Source of the DNA: Paraburkholderia rhizosphaerae
Lineage (GTDB): Bacteria > Pseudomonadota > Gammaproteobacteria > Burkholderiales > Burkholderiaceae
DNA: 64,000 nt
Assembly: GCF_004366595.1 (NCBI RefSeq)
Contig: NZ_SORE01000001.1
Coordinates: forward strand, 372,001 to 436,000
Reading direction: 5' to 3'
In this document: positions 16,647 to 25,781 of the stretch, piece after piece
Layout: each line of letters starts with the position of its first letter
How positions within the stretch are numbered: the stretch's first letter is position 1
Position numbers and translations under genes: made by a program
Notes under the pieces: model-generated
The model's input: the letters and a program-made list of their open reading frames with translations, nothing else
Databases searched by the model: none
Told to the model about the DNA's origin: nothing

Positions 16647-17494
16647 GCACGCGCCTTCACGGCTTCTTTCATGAACGTCGAGACGCGCTCGCGATCGACC
16701 GGATTCCACCACACGCCATCCCGCTTCAAAAAGCTCGCGACGATCACCGCGTCTGCAACCGTGAACAGTTCGCCGACATTCGACGGATTCACTCCCGAGC
16801 CGATCACGACGGGCAGCGACGTGCCTTGCGCGATCGCGCGAAGCTCGTCCATCGTCGCAGAATCGCCGGTGCGCTGACCGGTGACGATCGCCGCGTCGGC
16901 ATCGAAGAATTCGACGTCGCGAGCGAGTTCGGCCAGCGAGCGGTCGGCAGTGATCGCGTGTGCGCCATGTTTGACATGGACGTCCGCGAAGACCTGGATA
17001 TCCTGCGCGCGCAAACGCGCGCGATAGCGCGTTGCCGCCGCCGCCGGCCCTTCAATAAAGCCTTCGTTTGCGACATACGCATTGGCCCACTGGTTGACCC
17101 GCACGAACGACGCGCCGGTCGCTTTGGCCACGGCAATCGCATGCAGCGCGCCGTTCGCGAGCACGTTGATGCCGATCGGCAAGCCCACCGCGCGACGCAC
17201 CGCGCCGGCCACCACCGCCATCGCCGCGGCGGTTTCTGGCCCGAGGTCTTCGGGCTTCGCAAAGGGAATATCGCCGTGATTCTCGACGACGATGCCGTCG
17301 AGCCCGAATTGCGCATAGACCTTCGCCTCTTCCACCGCGAAATCGACGATCTCGTCGATCGGCTGGCCGTCGTAGCGAGGCGCGCCCGGCAACGGCAGGC
17401 AATGAATCATGCCCAGTACCGCCTTGCGTGTACCGAACAACGTTTCGATCGCATTCGGTTTGGTCCGGAAGACCGGTTTTGCCGGTGTATTCAT
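16643..17494 (-). CDS. BtpA/SgcQ-family TIM-barrel protein
   Basis: 283 residues. Family blocks: GMIHCLPLPGAPRYDG, GLDGIVVENHGDIPF, GINVLANGALHAIAVAKATGA with FVRVNQW, VFADVHVKHGAHAI, DAAIVTGQRTG and VIGSGVNPSNV. The family includes BtpA (photosystem I biogenesis) and SgcQ of the E. coli sgc sugar cluster; a phosphate-binding TIM barrel is implied by the late GSGV turn. No reaction is established to my knowledge, so a substrate is not assigned. Overlaps the kinase gene by 4 bases and starts 19 bases after the TenA-like gene. Confidence 0.88.
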   Translation of the reverse strand: MNTPAKPVFRTKPNAIETLFGTRKAVLGMIHCLPLPGAPRYDGQPIDEIVDFAVEEAKVYAQFGLDGIVVENHGDIPFAKPEDLGPETAAAMAVVAGAVRRAVGLPIGINVLANGALHAIAVAKATGASFVRVNQWANAYVANEGFIEGPAAAATRYRARLRAQDIQVFADVHVKHGAHAITADRSLAELARDVEFFDADAAIVTGQRTGDSATMDELRAIAQGTSLPVVIGSGVNPSNVGELFTVADAVIVASFLKRDGVWWNPVDRERVSTFMKEAVKARA

Positions 17495-17513
17495 CGTTTC
17501 TCCGTCAATAGTG

Positions 17514-18179
17514 TCAGGCGGCGTAACATGCGCTGTGAAAATCGATCTCGAGCGCGAGTACCTTGCGGAAAATCGCGCTGCTGCGCGCGAAGTCGAAGCG
17601 CTGTTCCGACCATCCGTTGACTTGGTCCTTCAACCATTGCACCTGGTTGAGAAAGGTCGGCTCGGCGTGGAGCGCGACCCATTCGCGAACGAATGGATTG
17701 CTGCTCGGCGTCTGGTTTGCACGCGTGCACCACGTGCCGTACATCCATTCGGCGGCGAGCATCGAGACGATCACCTCTTCATACGTGCGTTGCCGCGCGA
17801 TCTCGAGCATGCCGGAATCGAATGCGGTGACCGGGACCGGCAGCGGCGCGTCGATGTGGGACGCGGGCAGGCCCAGCGCGGCAAGCGTGCGTTCAAAGTA
17901 CGGCACCTGTTCGGTCGACAACGCGTTCAGTACGCCGATCAGCCAGTGCTTGTGCGCGATCGTATCGGCCTTCACCAGCGCGTAGCCGAAAATCGCCATT
18001 GCCGTTTCGACGAAACGTCCTTCATACGACAGATACCGTGCGAATGAGTCTGCCGGCAAGCGGTCGCGCTCGATATCGACGACGAATCGGTGCTCCTGCA
18101 TTGCCTGCCACACGTCCGTAGCCGACGCGAACAGGCGCTCCGTGTGCGAGTGTTGCTTGATGTCCGTATTCATCTGCAT
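17514..18179 (-). CDS. TenA/thiaminase-II-like protein lacking the usual cysteine
   Basis: 221 residues with the TenA/heme-oxygenase-like helical fold: LFASATDVWQAMQEHRFVVDI, RYLSYEGRFVETA, a central MLAAEWMYGTWCTRA and C-terminal FRKVLALEIDFHSACY with the conserved late Glu. The block that reads PC(Y/F)WLY in canonical TenA reads AAEWMY here, so the nucleophilic Cys is replaced and a Glu stands next to it. That resembles the cysteine-less TenA group. It may be an aminohydrolase on a pyrimidine-like compound or have another substrate. Third from last in the ABC-importer operon. Confidence 0.82.
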   Translation of the reverse strand: MQMNTDIKQHSHTERLFASATDVWQAMQEHRFVVDIERDRLPADSFARYLSYEGRFVETAMAIFGYALVKADTIAHKHWLIGVLNALSTEQVPYFERTLAALGLPASHIDAPLPVPVTAFDSGMLEIARQRTYEEVIVSMLAAEWMYGTWCTRANQTPSSNPFVREWVALHAEPTFLNQVQWLKDQVNGWSEQRFDFARSSAIFRKVLALEIDFHSACYAA

Positions 18180-18188
18180 GCGAGTGCC

Positions 18189-19187
18189 TTATTTCTTTGC
18201 CGACTTGTAGCGGCCGAATACGCGCGTGTTCAGCCAGATCGCGCCGAGGATGATCGCGCCCGTGACGATCTGCGTAAAAAACGGCGAGATATGCATCAGG
18301 ATCAACCCGTTGCCGATCACCGCAATGGTCAGCGAGCCGAGTATCGTGCCGATGATCGTTGCGCGCCCACCCATCAGCGATGTTCCGCCGAGCACGACCG
18401 CCGCGATCACCTCCAGTTCAAAGCCGACCGCGGCATTCGACGAGCCCGAGCCGAGACGCGACGCGAGAATCAGCCCGGCGACTGCGGACGCGAGACCGGT
18501 CAGCAGAAATACCGAAGCCTTGATGCGCAGCGTTGGCATGCCGGCACGCCGTGCTGCTTCCGCATTTGATCCGACTGCGACGACGCGCCTGCCGTACCGC
18601 CCGCGATTCAGATAGATGTAGCCTGCCACCGATACCATCACTGCAATCAACGCCGGCACCGGGATATCGAACAGTGTGCCGGTGCCGATAAAGTCGAAGC
18701 CGGTACCGGGATCGATCGCGACCGAGAATCCCTTCGTCGAATACAGGGCGATGCCGCGCAATGTCGTCATCGCAGCGAGGGTGACGATGAATGACGGAAT
18801 CGCCTGGCTTGCGGAAATCCAGCCTTGCAGCCAGCCGATGGCGGCGCCCAGCAGCAGCGTAGCGACGACCGCGACCGGCCAGGGCACGCCGTGCTGGATC
18901 AGGATCGCCACCAGCGCATTGCACAACGCGGCCATCGAGCCGACCGACAGATCGATGCCGCCGGTCGTGATCACGAACGTCATCGCGATGCCGACCACGA
19001 GAATCGGCGCGAGTTGGCGCATGACGTTCAGTGCGTTGCTCGCGGTCAGGAAGTTCGCGCTGCCGAACGAGAAGAACACGCAGCAGCCGACGAAAAATGC
19101 GGCAATCGACAACACCTGCGCATGGGCGGCGAAGTAGTCGCGTGAACGCGACCCGAGTTCGCGTTCGGTGTACGACGTGGTGCTCAT
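18189..19187 (-). CDS. ABC transporter permease, ribose/simple-sugar type
   Basis: 332 residues, about eight to ten membrane segments, with the RbsC/BPD_transp_2 signature GIDLSVGSMAALCNALVAIL, then LQGWISASQAIPSFIVTLAAM and the C-terminal VLGGTSLMGGRATIIGTILG. It forms the translocation path for a simple sugar or nucleoside. Its ATG overlaps the ATPase stop (ATGA), indicating translational coupling. Confidence 0.93.
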   Translation of the reverse strand: MSTTSYTERELGSRSRDYFAAHAQVLSIAAFFVGCCVFFSFGSANFLTASNALNVMRQLAPILVVGIAMTFVITTGGIDLSVGSMAALCNALVAILIQHGVPWPVAVVATLLLGAAIGWLQGWISASQAIPSFIVTLAAMTTLRGIALYSTKGFSVAIDPGTGFDFIGTGTLFDIPVPALIAVMVSVAGYIYLNRGRYGRRVVAVGSNAEAARRAGMPTLRIKASVFLLTGLASAVAGLILASRLGSGSSNAAVGFELEVIAAVVLGGTSLMGGRATIIGTILGSLTIAVIGNGLILMHISPFFTQIVTGAIILGAIWLNTRVFGRYKSAKK

Positions 19188-19972
19188 CCGTGTCTCCTTC
19201 CGACAATCAACTGGACAAGATCTTCAAGGGTCGTTTCTTCGAGCCGCCGCTCGGCGATCTTCGTCCCTTCGTACATCACCGCGATCCGGTCGCATACGCG
19301 AAACAGGTCCTGCAGCCGGTGCGTGATCAGCACCACCGCCACGCCCTGTGCCTTCACGCGATTGATCAACTCGAGCACCGCCTCGACCTCCGCGACCGCG
19401 AGTGCCGACGTCGGTTCGTCCATGATCAGCACACGCGGTGAAAACGATGCGGCGCGCGCGATCGCGATCGATTGCCGCTGGCCGCCGGACAGCTGTTCGA
19501 CGGTGCGGTTCAGATTCGGAATGCGGATCTTCAGCCGTTCCAGCAGCGTGCGCGCTTCGGCCTGCATGCGCTTGCGCTGCAACATCCCGCCCTTGCACAG
19601 TTCGCGGCCAAGAAACAGGTTGCCGGCGACGTCGACCGTGTCGCACAGGCTCAGGTCCTGGTACACCATCTCGATGTGGCGTTCACGCGCATCGGCCGGA
19701 CCGTTGAAGCGCACCTCGTCGCCTTCGACGAAAATCGCGCCATCATCCGGCAGGTAGGTGCCGGCCATCACCTTGGTCAACGTCGATTTGCCGGCAGCGT
19801 TGTCGCCGATCAGTCCGAGACATTCGCCCGGGTATAGGTCGAGGTCGATGCCGCGCAATGCCGGAAACGAACCGAAGCTTTTGCGAATGCCCTTCAACGC
19901 GAGCACAGGCACGCGCGAAGAGGCGGAATGGGCGGCGCCCGGCTGCATGGTCGCGTGCGGATTCGTGCTCAT
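19184..19972 (-). CDS. Sugar ABC transporter ATP-binding protein (single domain)
   Basis: 262 residues with Walker A GDNAAGKST, signature LSGGQRQSIAIARA, Walker B VLIMDEPTSAL and the H-loop LITHRL. RbsA-type ATPases usually have two fused copies of about 250 residues; this has one, like FrcA-type proteins. It overlaps both neighbours by 4 bases (ATGA). Confidence 0.94.
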   Translation of the reverse strand: MSTNPHATMQPGAAHSASSRVPVLALKGIRKSFGSFPALRGIDLDLYPGECLGLIGDNAAGKSTLTKVMAGTYLPDDGAIFVEGDEVRFNGPADARERHIEMVYQDLSLCDTVDVAGNLFLGRELCKGGMLQRKRMQAEARTLLERLKIRIPNLNRTVEQLSGGQRQSIAIARAASFSPRVLIMDEPTSALAVAEVEAVLELINRVKAQGVAVVLITHRLQDLFRVCDRIAVMYEGTKIAERRLEETTLEDLVQLIVGRRHG

Positions 19973-20916
19973 TTCGCCGCCGCAAACTGGCTGCGATAGG
20001 CGCCGACGTTCGCCTTCGTCACGATAGTCAACGGCGTTGCGATGACCGACTGCACCGGCTTGCTGGTATGCGCATCGTTCAGCGCGGCGATTGCCGCGCG
20101 GCCCATCGCGGCCGGATCTTGCTGCACGACGCCGAGCACCACGCCGCGTTCGATGCCACGGATGACCTCCGGCGCGAGATCCCAGCCGATCACCTTGACC
20201 TTGCCCGCGCGGCCTTGTGCCTGTACCGCCGCAATCGCGCCAAGCATGGCTGGTTCGCCGGTTGCATAGATCGCATCGAGGTCAGGGTTCGCAGTCAGCA
20301 GGTTTTCCGCGGCCGATAGCGCGACGTCCTGCGTATTCTGTCCATCGACGACGCCGGCGATCGTCACCTTGCTGTTCACCGTCAATGCATCCGTGAAGCC
20401 CTTCTGGCGCGTATTCTGGATCACCGAGCTTAGTGCGCCGACAATGCCGACGTGCGCGGTGCCATGCAGATTCTTCGATACGTAGTCGAGAAAATATGCG
20501 GCCATCTGCTTTGCGCCGACGATGTTGTCGACGCCGACCTGCGCCTTCTGCGGTCCCGGTGGCAATACCGCGTCGATACCGACCACAGGAATGCCGGCAG
20601 CGCTCGCGTTACGCAGCGCCCCGCGCACCGCATTGACGTCGATCGCGTCGATCGCAATGCCGTCGACTTTCTGTTGCGTGTAGTCGTCGATCGCATTTAC
20701 CTGCGTGGATGACGCATCATTCGCGTTGAACACGACCAGTTTCGCACCGAGCTTTTTTGCCTCGTCTTCCGCCCCACTGCGCATCTGGTTGAAGAACACT
20801 GCCTGCTGATTGATCAGGATCAGTGCGTACGTGGGCGGTTCGGCTGCCGGTGTGCGTGTAACGAGGCCAAACAGAGCAGTGCAACTGACGAACGCAATGC
20901 GTAATGCCTTGTTCAT
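19969..20916 (-). CDS. Sugar-type ABC transporter substrate-binding protein
   Basis: 315 residues. Signal peptide (IAFVSCTALFGLVTRTPAA) then a type-I periplasmic binding fold: YALILINQQAVFFNQMRSGAEDEAKKLGAKLVVFNAND, GIPVVGIDAVLPPG, GQNTQDVALSAAENLLTANPDLDAIYATGEPAMLGAI and VIGWDLAPEVIRGIERG. It belongs to the RbsB-like group for simple sugars and nucleosides; ligand unknown. Second gene of the operon, 27 bases after the LacI regulator. Confidence 0.92.
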   Translation of the reverse strand: MNKALRIAFVSCTALFGLVTRTPAAEPPTYALILINQQAVFFNQMRSGAEDEAKKLGAKLVVFNANDASSTQVNAIDDYTQQKVDGIAIDAIDVNAVRGALRNASAAGIPVVGIDAVLPPGPQKAQVGVDNIVGAKQMAAYFLDYVSKNLHGTAHVGIVGALSSVIQNTRQKGFTDALTVNSKVTIAGVVDGQNTQDVALSAAENLLTANPDLDAIYATGEPAMLGAIAAVQAQGRAGKVKVIGWDLAPEVIRGIERGVVLGVVQQDPAAMGRAAIAALNDAHTSKPVQSVIATPLTIVTKANVGAYRSQFAAAK

Positions 20917-20943
20917 GACTACCTCCAGGGAGTTGAGCTTGTG

Positions 20944-21960
20944 TTAATCGGACAGCGGCGAGGCCACCGACGCCCGCTTGATGAGTTCCACCGGCAGGCG
21001 GATTTCGGGTTGCGCGGAGTCGCCATGCGAGGCGGCCAGCACCAGTTCGACGGCGCGCGTGCCCATTTCGACGATCGGCTGCCGGATCGCGGTCAAAGGG
21101 GGATTGAACAGATGCAGTGGACCGGCATCGTCGAACACGATCAGCGACAGTCGGTCCGGTACCGCGACGCCGGCGCGGTTCAACGCATCCAGTAAGCCGA
21201 ATGCGATCTCACCGCTCGATACGAACGCCGCCGTCGGTGGCCGGCCGACGCTCAGCAGCGCGCGCGCCGCATCTTCGCCTTGTCCAGCCGAATACGGCCC
21301 GTACAGTTCGAACGCGACTTCCGCACCGGCCGCCGCAGCGGCGTCACGCAAGCCCGCAAAGCGCTCGCGTGTGCTCGCCAGTTCCGACGGTCCACCGATA
21401 AACGCGATGCGCCGATGGCCGAAGCCGGTCAGGTGCTCGCCTGCGAGCCACCCGCCGCGATAGTTGTCGCACAGCACTTTCGCGCATTGCACGCCAGGTA
21501 TGTCTTCGTCGATCAGCACGAGCCCGCGCGTGTCGTTGAGCGCCTGCGCGAGCTCGGATGTGTGGTGATGCGCGCTGACGAAAAGCAGGCCGCTGACCTG
21601 ATTGCGCCGCATTCGCGTCACGTATTGCAGTTCGCGATTCGAGGTGTTCGACGTCGCGCTCAGCAGTACGCCCAGCCCTTTCGCTTCGGCCGCCTGCTCG
21701 ACCGACGACGCGAGCATCGCGAAGAACGGATTCGCGATGTCCGGAATCACCAGGCCGACGGTATCCGAGCGGCCGCGGCCGAGACTGCGCGCATGCAGGT
21801 TCGGCACGTAGCCGAGCTGCCGGATCGCCGCGTCGATGCGCTGCGCGGTGTCCGCCGGCAGCACGAGGTCGGCGTTCAGGTATCGAGAAACGGTCGCCAT
21901 CGACACGCCCGCTGTGCGGGCGACGTCTTTCAGACCGGGTACGAAACGACGTTGCGTCAC
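20944..21960 (-). CDS. LacI-family transcriptional regulator of the uptake/catabolic locus
   Basis: 338 residues. The LacI helix-turn-helix with hinge is at the start (LKDVARTAGVSMATVSRYLN), followed by a periplasmic-binding-like sensor domain (TVGLVIPDIANPFFAMLASSVEQAA). It is the first gene of its own operon. GTG start with GAGG upstream. A perfect palindrome GTAAAGCGCTTTAC lies upstream of this gene and again upstream of the divergent arm, fitting LacI operators, which have a central CG. Confidence 0.94.
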   Translation of the reverse strand: MTQRRFVPGLKDVARTAGVSMATVSRYLNADLVLPADTAQRIDAAIRQLGYVPNLHARSLGRGRSDTVGLVIPDIANPFFAMLASSVEQAAEAKGLGVLLSATSNTSNRELQYVTRMRRNQVSGLLFVSAHHHTSELAQALNDTRGLVLIDEDIPGVQCAKVLCDNYRGGWLAGEHLTGFGHRRIAFIGGPSELASTRERFAGLRDAAAAAGAEVAFELYGPYSAGQGEDAARALLSVGRPPTAAFVSSGEIAFGLLDALNRAGVAVPDRLSLIVFDDAGPLHLFNPPLTAIRQPIVEMGTRAVELVLAASHGDSAQPEIRLPVELIKRASVASPLSD

Positions 21961-22026
21961 GCGGGCCTCATCGATTGGGAGTCGGCGGATTCAGGAACTT
22001 GGGTTAGGGCATCGCGCCCCGGGTTT

Positions 22027-22040
22027 GTAAAGCGCTTTAC
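22027..22040. promoter_or_regulatory. LacI-type operator O1
   Basis: Perfect palindrome GTAAAGCGCTTTAC with central CG, 67 bp upstream of the LacI gene. Identical to O2, 225 bp away across the divergent promoter region. Confidence 0.83.
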
Positions 22041-22251
22041 TTCGTTAGGTCCGATTGAACGTGGCCATATCTCGCGTGTCAAGCATTTCCAGACAATACG
22101 CTGGTCAGTAGTTACCCGAGGTGGGGTGACGGGCGGGCACCAGAATAGTGCCTAAAATAAGGCATTAAGCGATGTCAGATTGAGCCGGTGCACCCACTGT
22201 CGTATTTTTTGTTCGATTGACATGGACAACCTGATCGACATAACGTCTGCT

Positions 22252-22265
22252 GTAAAGCGCTTTAC
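22252..22265. promoter_or_regulatory. LacI-type operator O2
   Basis: Second exact copy of GTAAAGCGCTTTAC, 17 bases before the phosphotriesterase-family ATG, where it should block transcription of that arm. The 225-bp centre spacing is close to 21.5 helical turns, so looping is possible but not specially favoured. The other bases of 21961-22282 show no further clear signal. Confidence 0.83.
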
Positions 22266-22282
22266 TGACCGTGAGGTTATCG

Positions 22283-23386
22283 ATGACCGACTTCCTGCGT
22301 ACGTTTGGACCCGCTGACACGACGCCGATCGGCGTCGACAGCGGCTACGTGATGACCGTGCGCGGCCCCGTGCCTGTCGACGAAATGGGCGTGACTTTGA
22401 TGCACGAGCACATCCTGATCGACGCGTCGAACAAATGGGTGCCGGCGTCGTGCTGCGGCGGGCGCCACACTGGCGAGGAGAAGGTGCATATCGGAATCCT
22501 TGGCGCGCTGCGGATGAATCCGTTGATGAATCGCGACAACTGCCGGCTCCTCGATGTCGATCTTGCGGTCGACGAATTGATGAAGTTTCGCGAACGCGGC
22601 GGCGCGACCGTCGTCGATCCGACCAACATCGGCATTGGCCGCAATCCAGTCGCTTTGCAACAGGTGTCCCGCCGCACAGGATTGCATGTCGTGATGTCGA
22701 CGGGCTTTTATCTGGAGCCTTCGCATCCTGCCTATGTGCGTGAACGGAGCATCGACGATCTCGCCGAACAACTGATGTTCGAAGTCGGCGCGCTCGACCG
22801 CAAGCCGGACGTGATCGCGGGGCTAATCGGCGAGATCGGCGTATCGGCCGCGTTCACCGATGAAGAAACGAAGTCGTTGCGCGGGGCCGCGCGCGCGAGC
22901 GCCGCGACCGGCGTCCCGCTATCGGTCCATTTGCCGGGCTGGGCCAGGCACGGCCACCGCGTACTCGACATCGTCGAAGAAGAGGGAGCGGACCTGCGAC
23001 ACACCGTGCTGTGTCATATGAACCCGAGCCACGCGGATGTCGACTACCAGCACACGCTTGCACGGCGTGGCGCCTGGCTCGAATACGACATGATCGGGAT
23101 GGACTACTACTATGCGGACGAAGACGCGCAGTCTCCCTCGGACGAAGAGAATGCGCGTGCGATTCGTGCGTTGATCGATGCCGGCTATGGCGGCCGGCTG
23201 CTGCTGTCGCAGGACGTCTTTCTGAAGATGATGCTCACGCACTATGGCGGGTTCGGCTACGGCTACATCCTCGAGCACTTTGTACCGAGACTCAAGCGCC
23301 ACGGTGTGACGGACGAACAGATCGGGACGATGCTGGTGGACAATCCAGCCCGCGTGTTCTCGCGCGGTACAGGTGCGGATACCTGA
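22283..23386 (+). CDS. Phosphotriesterase-family metal-dependent hydrolase (lactonase-like)
   Basis: 367 residues of the PTE/amidohydrolase TIM barrel. Metal ligands visible in order: HxH in TLMHEHILID, a Glu in GLIGEIGVS at the bridging position (as in the PHP subgroup rather than a carbamylated Lys), His in LSVHLPG, His in VLCHMNPSH and Asp in LLLSQDVFLK. Such proteins often hydrolyse sugar lactones or esters. I chose the ATG at 22283 preceded by GAGG; a GTG 12 bases upstream is less likely. First gene of the divergent arm, with operator O2. Confidence 0.9.
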   Translation: MTDFLRTFGPADTTPIGVDSGYVMTVRGPVPVDEMGVTLMHEHILIDASNKWVPASCCGGRHTGEEKVHIGILGALRMNPLMNRDNCRLLDVDLAVDELMKFRERGGATVVDPTNIGIGRNPVALQQVSRRTGLHVVMSTGFYLEPSHPAYVRERSIDDLAEQLMFEVGALDRKPDVIAGLIGEIGVSAAFTDEETKSLRGAARASAATGVPLSVHLPGWARHGHRVLDIVEEEGADLRHTVLCHMNPSHADVDYQHTLARRGAWLEYDMIGMDYYYADEDAQSPSDEENARAIRALIDAGYGGRLLLSQDVFLKMMLTHYGGFGYGYILEHFVPRLKRHGVTDEQIGTMLVDNPARVFSRGTGADT

Positions 23387-23401
23387 CTCACAAGGAACCG
23401 A

Positions 23402-24160
23402 ATGAATAAGAAAGTGTTGCTGGCCGGCGAATCGTGGACTTCCACTGCGACGCATGCGAAAGGCTTCGACCAGTTCGCGTCGATCACCCATCATAACGGC
23501 GCGGAACAGTTTCTCGCGCTATTCGAGCGCGGCGATTATGCGATCACGTACATGCCCAGCCACGATGCGCAGACGCATTTCCCTATGACGCTGGAAGCAT
23601 TAAACGAATGGGACGCGGTGATTCTGTCTGACATCGGCGCGAACACGTTGCTGCTGCACCCGGATACATGGATAAACAGCCAGCGCAGTCCGAACCGGCT
23701 GAAGCTGTTGCGCGACTACGTCGCGGCCGGCGGCGGCCTGATGATGATCGGCGGGTATCTGAGCTTCCAGGGTATCAATGGCAGCGCGCGCTTCCGGAAT
23801 ACACCGGTCGAAGAGGTGTTGCCGGTGCGCTGTCTGCCCTATGACGACCGCGTCGAAGTACCGGAGGGATTCACGCCGGAATGCGTGACGCAGCATCCGC
23901 TGGTCCACGGCATCGATGGCGCGTGGCCGCATCTGCTCGGCTATAACGAAGTCGAACTGAAACCGGACGCCACCCTCGTGATGCAAGTGCCGGGAACCGC
24001 GCACCCGTTGTTGGCCGCGGGCCAATTCGGCGCAGGCCGCACGCTTGCGTGGACTAGCGACATGTCGGTGCACTGGTTGCCGCCGGAGTTCTCGTCGTGG
24101 CACGGTTACGAGCGGCTGTGGCGCAACAGCCTCGACTGGCTCACGCGGCGCAACGGGTAA
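23402..24160 (+). CDS. Class-I glutamine-amidotransferase-like protein
   Basis: 252 residues resembling the GATase1_like group linked to sugar-catabolic loci: KVLLAGESWTS, YAITYMPSHDAQTHFPMT, WDAVILSDIGANTLLL, and YVAAGGGLMMIGGYLSFQGI, ending GRTLAWTSDMSVHWLPPEF. The GGGLMMIGGYLSFQG turn is where a nucleophilic Cys sits in true class-I amidotransferases; no Cys is present there, so glutaminase activity is unlikely. It follows the hydrolase gene by 15 bases. The role in the pathway is unknown. Confidence 0.82.
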   Translation: MNKKVLLAGESWTSTATHAKGFDQFASITHHNGAEQFLALFERGDYAITYMPSHDAQTHFPMTLEALNEWDAVILSDIGANTLLLHPDTWINSQRSPNRLKLLRDYVAAGGGLMMIGGYLSFQGINGSARFRNTPVEEVLPVRCLPYDDRVEVPEGFTPECVTQHPLVHGIDGAWPHLLGYNEVELKPDATLVMQVPGTAHPLLAAGQFGAGRTLAWTSDMSVHWLPPEFSSWHGYERLWRNSLDWLTRRNG

Positions 24161-24298
24161 ACCAGCTTGAGCGCTCGAGATCGCGAGTCGCTCCGAGCTC
24201 GGGAACATTGCGGCCGGACACACAGTGCTGGGTTAGACCGGATTTAAGGCCGTGACTCAGTACCGGTCGATAGCCCTGTATTCAATCGACGCGGCCTG

Positions 24299-25456
24299 TC
24301 ACCGCATCACATCATCCGCACCGGCGACGCCGCGCACGGGCGTCGCCGCCAAGCCTCTTTTGCCCAGCGCGCGCATCGCGTTCTTCAGGCGGTTTCCGAG
24401 CGGCAACATCGCAAACGCGAGCACGAGCAGCGCAACCAGCGCGACCACCATCCCGGCAGTCGACAAAGGGCGTCCGTCGCGCGCCGCGCCGATCGCAACC
24501 AGCACCGGAAAATGCAGCAGATAGAGCGGAAACGTCGCGTCGCCGAGGTTTCGTGAAAACGCGACGAACCGCGCGCCCGGATGCACGCGCGGCCCCGCGA
24601 GCTCCAGCGCGGCAAACAACGCGGTAAGCCCGAACACGAACAACAGGCTGCCGCACATCAGCGATGGCTGCACGCGGCGAGGGCAACCGATCAGCTGGAA
24701 AATCGCTTCGAGCCCATGAGTCAGCGCGGCGTGCATCTGCCGATACAGCAGCGCGACGACCAGCGCACCCACTACCGACACGCAGATCGCGATGATCGCG
24801 CGGCGCCGCGACGGCGGCGTCGAGAAACGGTCGTAGATAAACACACCGGCCAGCCAGAACGGCAGCACCGCGATCACATTGGGCCCATACAGCAGCGCGA
24901 CCGCGAGCGGAATCAGCAGCGTGCGGCCGGTGTGACGGCAAAAAAGCAGCGAGCCCCAGATCGCATAGAAACCCGCTTCGTAGCCCAGGCTCCAGAACGG
25001 CGAATTGGACAGCGGCGACATATCGACGCCCCACACCTGGTTCAGCAGCAATACGTTCGCTACGATGCGGATCACCGGATGGTCCGCCTGCGTACCCCAA
25101 TTGTGGTTGTACCAGCCGGGCGCTGCGAGCGACGAATACGTGTCGAGCGCGAGCGTCGCGACGAGCGCGAGCAGCGTGACGGACAGCATTCGCGACACAC
25201 GATCGACGACGAAGCGGCGCCCATTGAACTCGGCGACGGACGGCGAGAACGCGCGGATCGTATAACCGCTCATCACGAAGAAGCCGCCGACCGCGATCAT
25301 GCCGATGCCGGTGATGTCCGGCCACTCGTTCTGAAAAAAGCGCTGCGTCATGTGTGCGACCACGACAATGATCGCGAGCACGAAGCGCATCAGATCGAGC
25401 GAAACTGAAACAGCGGGCGTGATTGTCACGCGCGCGCCTCTGCTGGAAGCTGGCAT
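24299..25456 (-). CDS. Acyltransferase-3 family membrane protein
   Basis: 385 residues, about ten membrane segments. Family features: SLDLMRFVLAIIVVVAHM at the first segment with the His of the catalytic pair, FFVMSGYTIRAF, and a late FPLYLLHFPVLVAIG. Such enzymes O-acylate surface polysaccharides. I chose the ATG at 25456 (GGGAGA just upstream); longer frames add unlikely residues. Next to a GT-C-like protein and an O-antigen-ligase-like protein, so probably decorates an exopolysaccharide or lipopolysaccharide. Confidence 0.87.
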   Translation of the reverse strand: MPASSRGARVTITPAVSVSLDLMRFVLAIIVVVAHMTQRFFQNEWPDITGIGMIAVGGFFVMSGYTIRAFSPSVAEFNGRRFVVDRVSRMLSVTLLALVATLALDTYSSLAAPGWYNHNWGTQADHPVIRIVANVLLLNQVWGVDMSPLSNSPFWSLGYEAGFYAIWGSLLFCRHTGRTLLIPLAVALLYGPNVIAVLPFWLAGVFIYDRFSTPPSRRRAIIAICVSVVGALVVALLYRQMHAALTHGLEAIFQLIGCPRRVQPSLMCGSLLFVFGLTALFAALELAGPRVHPGARFVAFSRNLGDATFPLYLLHFPVLVAIGAARDGRPLSTAGMVVALVALLVLAFAMLPLGNRLKNAMRALGKRGLAATPVRGVAGADDVMR

Positions 25457-25744
25457 TTCCGGGGTCTCCCGATGACTGTGACCGGCTTCCCGTGCTGCGT
25501 CGTGTGCCGGCGCGTCTGACCGTTCGCGCGAAAAAAGCGCTCGACGATCCGATGAAAGTATGCGAACCGCGCAGCCCATGCGGCCCGGGCTGTGAACGCG
25601 GTCGATGCCGGAGACTGTAAAAGCGCGCGCGCCGGTGGTATGTGGGATGCCGAACGAATAGCCATCGACTTTGACGAAGCGCGCCGCCAGACGGCTTCAT
25701 TGCGATCGAATGTGCCCCGTCGCACTAAAACGCATGCTGCGCGT

Positions 25745-25757
25745 GCGATATAAACGA
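25745..25757 (+). promoter_or_regulatory. 13-mer shared by two membrane-protein genes, copy 1
   Basis: GCGATATAAACGA, 24 bases before the ATG at 25782. The same 13 bases occur before the ligase-like gene. TATAAA resembles a -10 element, but no convincing shared -35 is seen. Confidence 0.4.
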
Positions 25758-25781
25758 GTCGCCAAAACGGGAGACGCAACG

